DNA from: an uncultured Blautia sp.
Lineage (GTDB): Bacteria > Bacillota > Clostridia > Lachnospirales > Lachnospiraceae
DNA: 14,519 bases
Direction of reading: 5' to 3'
NCBI GenBank assembly: GCA_934409175.1
Contig: CAKRVX010000049.1
Coordinates: forward strand, 1-14,519
Positions within the stretch are counted from its first letter, which is position 1. The number at the start of each line of letters is the position of its first letter. Position numbers and translations under genes: made by a program. Below the pieces are notes generated by a model that saw only the letters and a list, made by a program, of their open reading frames with translations, was not told the DNA's origin and ran no database searches. This document shows, one piece after another, positions 1 through 7,153 of the stretch.

Positions 1-1
1 T

Positions 2-61
2 GAGGGCTTGACCAAGAATCGCAGGAAGTTAATTCTCAAGGAAATGTCAACATGTATGTAG
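2..61 (+). CDS. Possible C-terminal end of an upstream gene
   Basis: Frame 2 is open from the left edge to a TAG stop at 59-61, giving a basic tail that starts EGLTKNRRKL and ends in STCM. It stops about 20 bases before a clear rho-independent terminator, the normal layout for the last gene of a transcription unit. Frame 1 is also open from base 4 to a TGA at 91-93, but that stop would lie inside the terminator loop, so frame 2 is preferred. About 20 residues are too few to name a family. Confidence 0.3.
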   Translation, partial: EGLTKNRRKLILKEMSTCM

Positions 62-79
62 TTTTGAAGATACAGTGGA

Positions 80-107
80 AACCAGCTAGATGATAGCTGG
101 TTTTTTT
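80..107 (+). terminator. Rho-independent terminator of the upstream unit
   Basis: A perfect 9-bp stem, AACCAGCTA (80-88) with TAGCTGGTT (94-102), encloses a 5-base loop. The 3' arm runs into seven T residues (101-107). It ends a plus-strand unit whose body lies left of the window and insulates the next gene. Confidence 0.88.
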
Positions 108-108
108 G

Positions 109-210
109 TGCGCAAAATTCAAAACATGCTTCTTTGCAGACTTCGCTCAGACAGGTTGCGATGTTGTTTTACAAGTTCGAGATATTGATTTTGATGGAAA
201 TATTGGTTGA
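109..210 (+). other. Intergenic stretch with an open frame, possible gene remnant
   Basis: Between the terminator at 107 and the gene at 314 there is no complete gene. One frame stays open from 109 to a TGA at 208-210 and reads like ordinary protein (it includes FADFAQTGCDVV and VRDIDFDGNIG), but no start codon with a ribosome binding site precedes it and the same frame is stopped at 91-96. It could be the decayed end of a gene or chance. I recognise no family. Confidence 0.2.
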
Positions 211-236
211 CAGGAAGGAGTGCTTATTGATAGAAT
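207..236 (+). promoter_or_regulatory. Sigma-A promoter for the ygbA unit
   Basis: A perfect -35 TTGACA (207-212) is followed after 18 bp by TAGAAT (231-236), which matches five of six -10 positions. Transcription would start near 243, leaving a leader of about 70 nt before the gene at 314. A 6-bp inverted repeat, ATAGAA (230-235) and TTCTAT (241-246), overlaps the -10 and the start point, a normal place for a repressor site. No regulator can be named from it. Confidence 0.6.
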
Positions 237-313
237 AGTCTTCTATAGTTAGCTGACAATAACCGATAAATTTGTGAGATAAAAATGTCGAAGGGAGGTG
301 CAGAAATAATAAG

Positions 314-694
314 ATGAAGAAAAGCAAAGTAGAAAAGAAGCGGCAGAAAGAGCAGTATGTTGTGGAAGAAATGATTCGTTTATATTGTCGAAAGAATCAT
401 TTTTGTGAGAAGAGTTCTGCAAGTCAGATGTGTCCGGAGTGTCAGGCGCTTTCTAATTACGCGAAACTTCGGAGTCAGAAATGTCCATTTATGGAAGAAA
501 AAACATTTTGCGCAAATTGTAAAGTGCATTGTTATAAACCGGAGAAGAGAGAGCAGATCCGTCAGGTAATGCGCTTCTCAGGACCGAGGATAATTTTGTA
601 TCATCCAATTCTGGCGGTCTGTCATCTGATATGTAGTAAAAAAGATAAACAAAAGCTGGAAGGAAACACAGTGAAAAACGCAGGCAAAAGTTAA
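314..694 (+). CDS. ygbA: YgbA-like nitrous oxide-stimulated promoter family protein
   Basis: A 126-residue, basic, Cys-rich cytoplasmic protein matching the nitrous oxide-stimulated promoter (YgbA) family. Hallmarks are Cys pairs in CRKNHFC (25-31), CPEC (40-43), KCPF, CANC (66-69) and VHCYKPEKRE (71-80), then the conserved block RQVMRFSGPRIILYHPILA. The Cys pattern suggests a metal or Fe-S site, which is inference. In E. coli ygbA belongs to the NO-responsive NsrR regulon; its molecular activity is not well established. The final 20 or so residues are Lys-rich and less conserved. The ribosome binding site AGGGAGGTG (292-300) lies 13 nt before the ATG, slightly far, but no better start exists. 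The strong promoter at 207-236 reads into it. No terminator separates it from cydD 94 bp downstream, so cotranscription is possible. The family call is firm; the role is inferred. Confidence 0.88.
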   Translation: MKKSKVEKKRQKEQYVVEEMIRLYCRKNHFCEKSSASQMCPECQALSNYAKLRSQKCPFMEEKTFCANCKVHCYKPEKREQIRQVMRFSGPRIILYHPILAVCHLICSKKDKQKLEGNTVKNAGKS

Positions 695-788
695 CAGGAA
701 ATTGTTGCAAAACGAAAGTGAAAACTGATAGAAAATAGAAAGCAGATTAGGCAATTAACTAAAAAGGGCATAAAAAGGTAAAAAACTT

Positions 789-2531
789 ATGATAAAAACA
801 AGACTGGTGGGACTGCTATCCCATGCAAAAAAGTATATTGTATATACGATCCTGTGGCAGTGGACAGCACTTCTGTCACAGGTACTGGCAGTCTTTTCCA
901 TTGCAGATTTACTGGAAAAGGTCGTATATCGGAACGTGACAACAGCAGCCGTTGAACGTACAGTGCTCACACTGATCCTGGTGGTGACCGTCCGGTTTAT
1001 CTGCGAGCGGATGGGGGCGAGATCATCCTATCTGGCATGTGTGGATGTGAAGCGTATTCTGCGTGAAAAGATTTATGAAAAGATGTTGAGATTAGGGGCG
1101 TCTTATAATGAACAGGTGTCTTCTTCAGAAGTGGTTCAGGTATCAACAGAAGGTGTAGAGCAGCTTGAAACTTATTTTGGAAAGTATCTTCCACAGTTAT
1201 TCTACAGCCTGATCGCACCGGTGACGTTGTTTGTGATCCTGTGCAGGTTGAGTCTGAAAGCCAGTGTGGTACTTTTGATCTGTGTTCCGTTGATTCCGAT
1301 TTCCATTGTGGCAGTACAGAAGATCGCCAAGAAGTTATTAAACAAATACTGGAGTATTTATACAGGCCTCGGAGATTCTTTTCTGGAAAATCTTCAGGGA
1401 CTGACAACGCTGAAAATCTATCAGGCAGATCAGCAGAAAGCAGATGAGATGGATGTGGAGTCCCAGAATTTCCGCAGGATCACTATGAAGGTCCTGACCA
1501 TGCAGCTGAATTCCACAAGTGTGATGGATATTGTGGCATATGGTGGTGCTGCTGTGGGAATGGCAGTAGCTGTGTCGGAATTTCTGAAAGGGAATATTTC
1601 TGTATCAGGTACTTTATGCATTGTGCTGCTGGCAAGTGAGTTCTTTCTGCCATTGCGTCTGCTGGGATCTTTTTTCCATATTGCCATGAACGGAATGGCT
1701 GCCAGTGATAAGATCTTTAAGATTCTGGATTTGCCGGAGCCGGAGACAGGAGATCGGATGCTGCCGGAGGGGTCTTTGGATATTTCTCTGAAGGATGTGC
1801 ACTTCGGATATGAAAAGGAGAGAGAGATCCTGAAAGGAATCAGTCTGGAACTTTCATCTGGAAGTTTTGTTTCTCTGGTGGGAGAATCGGGTTGCGGTAA
1901 GAGTACGATTGCCGGAATTCTTTCCGGAAAGAACCGGGGATACAGCGGAGAGATACAGATTGGAGGAATTCCACTTTCAGATATAAATGAGACAAATCTG
2001 ATGAAGAAAGTGGTACTTGTGCGCCATAACAGTTATCTTTTTAAAGGAACTGTGGAGGAAAACCTTCGAATGGCAAAACCAGATGCCAGTGAAACTCAGA
2101 TGAAGACAGTGCTGGAGAAAGTGAACCTTCTGGGCTTCCTGGAAACGCAGGAAGGACTTCAGACGAAGCTGTTGGAAAAAGCTGGAAACCTGTCAGGCGG
2201 ACAATGCCAGAGACTGGTAATTGCCAGAGCTCTTCTGGCAGACGGTGCTGTGTATATTTTTGATGAAGCTACTTCCAATATAGATGTGGAGAGCGAGGAG
2301 CTGATCATGAAGGTGATTCATGAAATCGCCAGAACAAAGACTGTGCTTCTGATCTCACACAGGCTGGCGAATGTGGTGGATTCTGACCAGATTTATTTCC
2401 TGAAGGACGGGGAAATAAAAGAAGGCGGAAAACATGAGGAACTGATGAGGATGAAGGGGGAGTACAGACATTTGTATGAGAGTCAGATGGCTCTGGAGAA
2501 TTATGGAAAGGAGGGCAGATCGGATGAGTGA
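789..2531 (+). CDS. cydD: CydD-type ABC exporter subunit (permease fused to ATPase)
   Basis: A 580-residue half-transporter: an exporter-type transmembrane domain with about six helices (1-310), then a nucleotide-binding domain. Visible motifs are Walker A GESGCGKST (365-373), signature LSGGQ (468-472), Walker B VYIFDEAT (488-495) with E493, D-loop SNID (496-499) and H-loop His524. The membrane domain carries CydD-like text (KYLPQLFYSL, FFLPLRLLGSFFHIA). CydDC exports cysteine and glutathione in E. coli and supports cytochrome bd assembly; no bd oxidase genes are in this window, so the substrate here is open. Oddly, the Q-loop position is histidine (His413, in VRHNSYLF) where most ABC proteins have VPQ. 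The ribosome binding site is weak (AAAAAGG). The gene overlaps cydC by 8 nt, indicating translational coupling and a heterodimer. Family call strong; CydD against another exporter paralogue somewhat less so. Confidence 0.82.
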   Translation: MIKTRLVGLLSHAKKYIVYTILWQWTALLSQVLAVFSIADLLEKVVYRNVTTAAVERTVLTLILVVTVRFICERMGARSSYLACVDVKRILREKIYEKMLRLGASYNEQVSSSEVVQVSTEGVEQLETYFGKYLPQLFYSLIAPVTLFVILCRLSLKASVVLLICVPLIPISIVAVQKIAKKLLNKYWSIYTGLGDSFLENLQGLTTLKIYQADQQKADEMDVESQNFRRITMKVLTMQLNSTSVMDIVAYGGAAVGMAVAVSEFLKGNISVSGTLCIVLLASEFFLPLRLLGSFFHIAMNGMAASDKIFKILDLPEPETGDRMLPEGSLDISLKDVHFGYEKEREILKGISLELSSGSFVSLVGESGCGKSTIAGILSGKNRGYSGEIQIGGIPLSDINETNLMKKVVLVRHNSYLFKGTVEENLRMAKPDASETQMKTVLEKVNLLGFLETQEGLQTKLLEKAGNLSGGQCQRLVIARALLADGAVYIFDEATSNIDVESEELIMKVIHEIARTKTVLLISHRLANVVDSDQIYFLKDGEIKEGGKHEELMRMKGEYRHLYESQMALENYGKEGRSDE

Positions 2532-4323
2532 TGGAAATACAGAAAGTCAGGTAGTGAAACGCAGAAGTGCCCTCTCGATAATGGGAAGTCTGATCGGTCT
2601 GGTGAAGCCTTTGCTACATATTATGCTGGCTGCTGTTGTACTTGGAACAGCAGGATATCTGTGTGCTATTTTTCTGACAATTCTGGCCGGACAGGTGATC
2701 GTGCACGGACTTATAGCTGGAAAATCAGGAACATCAGTAGTTGGGGCGGCGAGTGTTATACCGGATGTTACAATAAAGAATATGTGGCTGATAAATACAC
2801 CTGTAAAAACGATTATTATTGTAATGATCCTCATAGCAGTTCTCCGCGGAATCCTCCATTATGCAGAGCAGTATTGTAATCACTTCATTGCATTTAAACT
2901 GCTGGCGATCATCAGGCATAAAGTGTTTGCTGCGCTGAGAAAGCTTTGTCCGGCAAAGCTGGAAGGAAGAGATAAAGGAAACCTGATTTCAATCATTACA
3001 ACAGATATTGAGCTGTTGGAGGTGTTTTATGCACATACTATTTCGCCTATTGCTATTGCGACATTGACCTCAGTAATCATGGTGGTGTTTATCGGAAGAT
3101 ATCACTGGATAGCAGGACTGCTGGCACTGGCAGGATATCTGATAGTGGGTGTTGTGATCCCTATGTGGAATGGCAGGCGTGGAAGTCAGATGGGAATGGA
3201 GTTTCGAACGGGTTTCGGTGAGCTGAACAGCTTTGTACTGGATTCTCTGAGGGGACTGGATGAGACCATTCAGTATGGCCAGGGCCAGAAGAGGAAAGCG
3301 CAGATGTCACAGAGATCTGAACAGCTTGCAGGGATGCAGGAGAAATTAAGCAAAATGGAAGGTGCTCAGAGATCATTTACCAATCTGGTGATTCTGGCAG
3401 CGTCTTTTGGCATGTTGGGACTGACAATCTGGTTGTATGATAAAGGGCAGATTGGATTCGAAGGAATCCTGACCTGCACGATTGCCATGATGGGATCTTT
3501 CGGACCGGTGGTGGCGTTGTCCAGTCTGTCGAATAATCTGAACCAGACACTGGCCAGTGGAGAGCGAGTACTCTCATTGTTAGAAGAGGCGCCGATGGTA
3601 GAAGAAATTTCTGAAAGTACAAATGTTACTTCTGAAAATAAGACTATCGCTTCAAAGAACAGTGCAAAGACATTTTCAGGTGCAGAGGCACAGAACGTTA
3701 TCTTTGCCTATGAAAATGAAACAATCCTGGACGATTATTCTCTGAAACTGCAACCAGGTAAGATTACCGGTATCCACGGAGCCAGCGGTTCCGGTAAGTC
3801 CACACTTCTTAAACTCCTTATGCGTTTCTGGGATGTAAATCAGGGAAGCGTATCCGTAGACGGAGAGGATGTAAGAAAAATCTCAACAAAACATCTGCGG
3901 GACATGGAAAGTTACGTAACCCAGGAGACTCATCTGTTTCATGATTCTATTGCCAATAATATAGGAATTGGAAAGCCGGGGGCTTCCAGAGAAGAGATTA
4001 TGGCAGCCGCGAAGAAGGCCTCAATACATGAGTTTGTCATGACACTTCCGAAGGGTTATGATACAGAGGTTGGTGAGCTTGGTGATACATTATCCGGCGG
4101 TGAGAAACAGAGAATCGGGATTGCCAGGGCGTTCCTTCATGACAGTCCTATGATCCTGATGGATGAGCCGACTTCCAATCTGGATTCCCTGAATGAGGGA
4201 ATCATTCTGAAGTCCCTGAAAGAAGCTTCAGAAAAAAAGACTGTGGTACTTGTATCACACAGAAAATCTACGATGAACGTAGCAGATGTTGTACTCGAAA
4301 TGAAAGATGGCAGGATCTCTTGA
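2524..4323 (+). CDS. cydC: CydC-type ABC exporter subunit (permease fused to ATPase)
   Basis: A 599-residue partner half-transporter. I start it at ATG 2524 because AAAGGAGGG (2507-2515) sits 8 nt upstream; an in-frame ATG at 2476 lacks such a site and would lengthen the overlap. Six or so membrane helices occupy roughly 20-330, with CydC-like text (HYAEQYCNHFIAFKLL, AHTISPIAIATL). The ATPase domain shows Walker A GASGSGKST (419-427), Q-loop VTQ with Gln467, signature LSGGE (523-527), Walker B MILMDEP (543-549) with Glu548, and H-loop His579. A Ser/Thr/Asn-rich linker of about 30 residues (360-390) separates the domains. All catalytic motifs are canonical, unlike its partner's Q-loop. The stop codon falls in the loop of the terminator, so this closes the unit. 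With CydD it should form an inner-membrane exporter of thiol compounds; the substrate is inferred from the family. Confidence 0.84.
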   Translation: MSDGNTESQVVKRRSALSIMGSLIGLVKPLLHIMLAAVVLGTAGYLCAIFLTILAGQVIVHGLIAGKSGTSVVGAASVIPDVTIKNMWLINTPVKTIIIVMILIAVLRGILHYAEQYCNHFIAFKLLAIIRHKVFAALRKLCPAKLEGRDKGNLISIITTDIELLEVFYAHTISPIAIATLTSVIMVVFIGRYHWIAGLLALAGYLIVGVVIPMWNGRRGSQMGMEFRTGFGELNSFVLDSLRGLDETIQYGQGQKRKAQMSQRSEQLAGMQEKLSKMEGAQRSFTNLVILAASFGMLGLTIWLYDKGQIGFEGILTCTIAMMGSFGPVVALSSLSNNLNQTLASGERVLSLLEEAPMVEEISESTNVTSENKTIASKNSAKTFSGAEAQNVIFAYENETILDDYSLKLQPGKITGIHGASGSGKSTLLKLLMRFWDVNQGSVSVDGEDVRKISTKHLRDMESYVTQETHLFHDSIANNIGIGKPGASREEIMAAAKKASIHEFVMTLPKGYDTEVGELGDTLSGGEKQRIGIARAFLHDSPMILMDEPTSNLDSLNEGIILKSLKEASEKKTVVLVSHRKSTMNVADVVLEMKDGRIS

Positions 4324-4336
4324 TCCTGCTTTTTTT
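4310..4336 (+). terminator. Rho-independent terminator overlapping the cydC stop codon
   Basis: A perfect 8-bp stem, GCAGGATC (4310-4317) with GATCCTGC (4322-4329), has a 4-base loop and a run of seven T residues (4330-4336). The cydC TGA (4321-4323) lies inside the hairpin, so the last four codons and the stop are part of the terminator. Confidence 0.88.
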
Positions 4337-4384
4337 CGGTTGCAGGAACATTATAGAGAAAGGCAGACATTTTCTGAGTGGCTA

Positions 4385-4413
4385 TTGATTTCATGTAAGA
4401 AATTGGATATAAT
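4385..4413 (+). promoter_or_regulatory. Sigma-A promoter for the flavodiiron gene
   Basis: TTGATT (4385-4390), a 17-bp spacer and a perfect TATAAT (4408-4413) form a near-consensus promoter. It lies just after the cydC terminator, so the flavodiiron gene is its own transcription unit with a leader of about 60 nt. No obvious operator was seen. Confidence 0.72.
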
Positions 4414-4482
4414 AGGTGCAGAAATGAAAAGAAGAAATTATTCATCTATATTAATGAGACAACAAGGAGGCAAAGTCTTACA

Positions 4483-5640
4483 ATGAAAATCGGAAATGAT
4501 ATTTATTATGTAGGTGTAAATGATCATCAGGTAGACCTGTTTGAGGGACAGTATGTAGTGCCGAACGGTATGTCATACAATTCATATGTGATCATGGATG
4601 AGAAGATCGCAGTAATGGATACTGTAGACGCTAATTTTAAAGATGAATGGCTTGAAAATGTTGCAAAAGTCCTGAATGGTGCAAAACCGGACTATCTGGT
4701 TGTACAACATATGGAACCGGATCATGCAGCAAATATCGAGAACTTTATGAAAACATATCCGGATACAACAGTAGTTGCCAACACAAAGACTTTTACCATG
4801 ATGGAGAATTTCTTCAGAAATATGAACCTGGATGGAAAGAAACTGGTAGTAGGAAACGGTGAGAGCCTGAATCTTGGCAGACATGTCCTGACATTTGTAT
4901 TTGCACCGATGGTTCACTGGCCGGAGGTCATGGTTACTTATGACAGCACAGATAAAGTTCTGTTCTCTGCAGACGGCTTCGGTAAATTCGGAGCACTGGA
5001 TGTAGAAGAGGACTGGGACTGCGAGGCACGCCGCTACTACATTGGGATTGTTGGAAAATACGGAGCACAGGTTCAGAAGCTCCTGAAAGCTGCAGCTACT
5101 CTGGATATCCAGACCATCTGTCCACTCCACGGTCCGATCCTGACAGAGAATCTGGGACATTACCTTGAGAAGTATGACATCTGGTCCTCCTATAAAGTAG
5201 AAAGCGAAGGTGTTATGATCGCTTATACATCCGTATATGGAAACACAAAGAAAGCGGTAGAACTTCTGGCACAGAAACTGGAAGAAAAGGGCTGCCCGAA
5301 AGTTGTTGTGTGTGACCTTGCAAGAGAAGACATGGCAGAAGCAGTAGAAGATGCTTTCCGTTATGGGAAACTGGTACTTGCTACAATTACATATAATGGA
5401 GACATTTTCCCGTTCATGCGCACCTACATCGAGAATCTCACAGAACGCAACTACCAGAACCGCACCATCGGTCTCATCGAAAACGGAAGCTGGGCTTCGG
5501 CAGCTGCGAGAGTTATGCAGGGAATGTTCGAAAAGAGCAAAAACATCACATGGTTGGAAAACAGTGTAAAGATCATGTCTTCTCTCAGCGAAGCAAATGA
5601 AGCTGAGATTGATGCTATGGCAGAAGAACTCTGTAAATAA
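4483..5640 (+). CDS. fprA: FprA-type flavodiiron protein (A-type flavoprotein, O2/NO reductase)
   Basis: A 385-residue soluble protein with the two-domain layout of class A flavodiiron proteins. The N-terminal metallo-beta-lactamase-like domain (1-240) has the full set of di-iron ligands: H76-x-E78-x-D80-H81 (in QHMEPDH), His145 (in VHWPE), Asp164 (in SADGFG) and His216 (in PLHGP). The C-terminal flavodoxin domain begins near 243 with the FMN phosphate loop TSVYGNT (249-255). Such proteins reduce O2 to water and/or NO to N2O in the cytoplasm of anaerobes, receiving electrons from rubredoxin or related donors; neither a fused rubredoxin nor a donor gene is present. Which gas is preferred cannot be read from sequence. 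AAGGAGG (4464-4470) lies 12 nt before the ATG. The gene has its own promoter and terminator and sits next to YgbA and CydDC genes, which supports a stress role. Confidence 0.95.
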   Translation: MKIGNDIYYVGVNDHQVDLFEGQYVVPNGMSYNSYVIMDEKIAVMDTVDANFKDEWLENVAKVLNGAKPDYLVVQHMEPDHAANIENFMKTYPDTTVVANTKTFTMMENFFRNMNLDGKKLVVGNGESLNLGRHVLTFVFAPMVHWPEVMVTYDSTDKVLFSADGFGKFGALDVEEDWDCEARRYYIGIVGKYGAQVQKLLKAAATLDIQTICPLHGPILTENLGHYLEKYDIWSSYKVESEGVMIAYTSVYGNTKKAVELLAQKLEEKGCPKVVVCDLAREDMAEAVEDAFRYGKLVLATITYNGDIFPFMRTYIENLTERNYQNRTIGLIENGSWASAAARVMQGMFEKSKNITWLENSVKIMSSLSEANEAEIDAMAEELCK

Positions 5641-5653
5641 TTGATTATTATAA

Positions 5654-5686
5654 AACAGCAGAATCGAAAGGTTCCGCTGTTTTTTT
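5654..5686 (+). terminator. Rho-independent terminator of the flavodiiron gene
   Basis: A 12-bp stem, 5654-5665 with 5670-5681, has one A-C mismatch and one G-T pair, is capped by a GAAA tetraloop, and is followed by T residues to 5686. Only about 40 bp remain before the next gene and I see no good promoter there, so read-through may supply some of its transcription. Confidence 0.85.
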
Positions 5687-5726
5687 GAAATGAGACAGTA
5701 TTCAAAGAGAAAGGCAGGAATGAAAC

Positions 5727-6233
5727 ATGACAGTAGCAGAAGTTATAAAGAAAATGGTGGAGTATTCCCAGGGAAATCTTCACGATATCAATCATTTTAT
5801 GAAAGTATACGCATACGCAAAAACAATCGCTGAAGGCGAAAATCTGTCACCGGAGATGCAGAAGCTGGTGGAGGTAACTGCTGTTGTACATGACATTGCC
5901 TGTCCTCTCTGCAGAGTAAAATATGGAAACACCAACGGCAAGCACCAGGAGGAAGAGAGTGCGGCACTGATAGAGAAATTTTTTGCAGGTTCAGATCTGC
6001 CGAAGGAATTTGTAGACCGTGTTTCTTACATTGTGAGCCATCACCATACAATAAAGGGAATCGATGGCATTGACTACCAGATTATGATAGAGGCTGACTA
6101 TCTGGTAAATGCAGATGAGAGTAATTTTTCCGGCAATAATGTGAGAAACATGCTGGAAAAAGTATTCAAAACAGAGACAGGAAAATTTCTGCTGCAGTCT
6201 ATGTATCAGAAAAGATTAAATGTCGAAGAATAA
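5727..6233 (+). CDS. HD-domain metal-dependent phosphohydrolase
   Basis: A 168-residue cytoplasmic protein of the small stand-alone HD family. The metal-binding pattern is visible: His23 (in DINHFMKVY), the doublet His55-Asp56 (in AVVHDIA), a His cluster at 105-107 (in IVSHHHTIK) and Asp124 (in IEADYLVNAD). These fit an H...HD...H...D site that hydrolyses phosphate esters, probably of a nucleotide or related metabolite. The substrate cannot be inferred. The length is normal for the family. A modest ribosome binding site (AAAGGCAGG) precedes the ATG. It lies 86 bp after the flavodiiron gene, beyond that gene's terminator, and has its own terminator, so any functional link to the redox genes is only positional. 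Confidence 0.85.
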   Translation: MTVAEVIKKMVEYSQGNLHDINHFMKVYAYAKTIAEGENLSPEMQKLVEVTAVVHDIACPLCRVKYGNTNGKHQEEESAALIEKFFAGSDLPKEFVDRVSYIVSHHHTIKGIDGIDYQIMIEADYLVNADESNFSGNNVRNMLEKVFKTETGKFLLQSMYQKRLNVEE

Positions 6234-6252
6234 AACATTAAAAAAGTTTATG

Positions 6253-6285
6253 AAAAGCTGACGCAAAAATGTGTCAGCTTTTTTT
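6253..6285 (+). terminator. Rho-independent terminator after the HD gene
   Basis: AAAAGCTGAC (6253-6262) pairs with GTCAGCTTTT (6273-6282); three further pairs (GCA with TGT, one a G-T) leave an AAAA loop. T residues run to 6285. It separates the redox block from the sigma factor unit. Confidence 0.9.
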
Positions 6286-6303
6286 GGTGAAAAAATTCAG
6301 AAC

Positions 6304-6332
6304 TTGTAACTTGCTGGCAATACAATTATATG
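6304..6332 (+). promoter_or_regulatory. Candidate housekeeping promoter for the sigma/anti-sigma unit
   Basis: TTGTAA (6304-6309), 17 bp, then TATATG (6327-6332). The 222-bp gap 6286-6507 is very AT-rich, so chance matches are likely; a bare TATAAT also occurs at 6345-6350 without a good -35. Transcription from here would give a leader of about 170 nt. Confidence 0.35.
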
Positions 6333-6392
6333 AGAATAAAAGGCTATAATAAATATAAAACCTTCTTTATCCGTAAATTTATTCAACAGATT

Positions 6393-6421
6393 TGAAACTT
6401 TTCATTAGATTTCCCCATCTA
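6393..6421 (+). promoter_or_regulatory. Candidate ECF-sigma (self-regulated) promoter
   Basis: TGAAAC (6393-6398) followed after 17 bp by CATCTA (6416-6421) resembles the GAAC / CGTC-type elements used by many extracytoplasmic sigma factors, which often transcribe their own genes. The same stretch holds an inverted repeat, ATTAGAT (6404-6410) and ATCTAAT (6417-6423), which may be an operator or coincidence. The match is by eye only. Confidence 0.35.
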
Positions 6422-6447
6422 ATAAGTGTAAAACAAAATAAAAAAAC

Positions 6448-6461
6448 TTCATTCGAATGAA
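6448..6461 (+). repeat. 14-bp perfect palindrome upstream of the sigma gene
   Basis: TTCATTCGAATGAA is a perfect dyad without a loop, centred 53 bp upstream of the sigma factor start. It is too short and AT-rich for a terminator and has no T-run; a dimeric regulator site is the obvious alternative. No known site was recognised. Confidence 0.4.
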
Positions 6462-6507
6462 AAACATTTACAGGTAACACATAACTCTAGGCAAGGAGGG
6501 GCAGCAT

Positions 6508-7146
6508 TTGATACAGTTGGTAAAACGCTCCATCGCCGGAGATGCGGATGCATTTCTGGAATTGATGGAAAAGAATTCTCTGGCAATGTACAAGGTAGCG
6601 AGGGGAATCCTGGATAATGATGAGGATGCCGCAGATGCTATACAGGATACCATACTTACCTGTTTTGAAAAGATACATACTCTGAACAATCCGGAATATT
6701 TCAAAACCTGGATGATCCGTATTCTGATCAATGAATGTAATAAAATCCACAGGCATTACAGAAACTTCAGCAGAACCGAAGAACTCCCGGAAGTCCCTGG
6801 ACAGGATATGTCCATTGCAGAATTTGAGTTCAAGGAGATGTTGGGAATGTTGGACGAATCTTATAGGATCATACTGGTTCTATATTATGTAGAGGGATTC
6901 CGGATCACAGATATTGCTTCTATATTAAATATGAATGAAAACACTGTAAAAACAAGACTGGTAAGGGCTCGTGTACAGCTGAAACAGGAATATGCACCGT
7001 CAGACAATACTGGTCTGAAGAAAAAATCACAGCAGATAAAAATCAGGAAACTGACAGGAGAAAAATCTGACGAAGACAGTAATGGAATCCTGAAAACACA
7101 GACAGCAGCACCAGGAAGTATGGCAGTAAGTGCAAGAAAGGGATGA
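6508..7146 (+). CDS. ECF-type RNA polymerase sigma factor
   Basis: A 212-residue sigma-70 family protein of the extracytoplasmic function group. Region 2 spans about 10-83, with DAADAIQDTIL (40-50) and FKTWMIRILINECN (65-78). Region 4 spans about 111-160, with LDESYRIILVLYYVEG and the helix-turn-helix ITDIASILNMNENTVKTR. There is no region 1.1 or 3. The start is TTG, chosen because AAGGAGGG (6493-6500) lies 7 nt upstream; the first in-frame ATG (residue 20) would cut into region 2. After residue 160 comes a Lys/Ser-rich tail of about 50 residues, longer than usual for the group. It is followed after 7 bp by a membrane anti-sigma-like protein, the standard layout for a signal-released sigma factor. 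The signal and regulon are unknown. Confidence 0.92.
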   Translation: MIQLVKRSIAGDADAFLELMEKNSLAMYKVARGILDNDEDAADAIQDTILTCFEKIHTLNNPEYFKTWMIRILINECNKIHRHYRNFSRTEELPEVPGQDMSIAEFEFKEMLGMLDESYRIILVLYYVEGFRITDIASILNMNENTVKTRLVRARVQLKQEYAPSDNTGLKKKSQQIKIRKLTGEKSDEDSNGILKTQTAAPGSMAVSARKG

Positions 7147-7153
7147 AGTGATC

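Noticed and set aside
2476..2523. Upstream ATG for cydC
   Set aside because: In frame, but the strong AAAGGAGGG lies just before ATG 2524, and the earlier start would add a basic, family-foreign extension over the cydD 3' end.
4582..5160. 192-codon open frame on the minus strand inside the flavodiiron gene
   Set aside because: Fully antisense to a gene with all catalytic residues; its translation is Cys/His/Ile-rich without recognisable motifs and it has no ribosome binding site.
6448..6461. Palindrome upstream of the sigma gene as a terminator
   Set aside because: No loop, no T-run and AT-rich stem; a protein site is more likely if it is functional at all.
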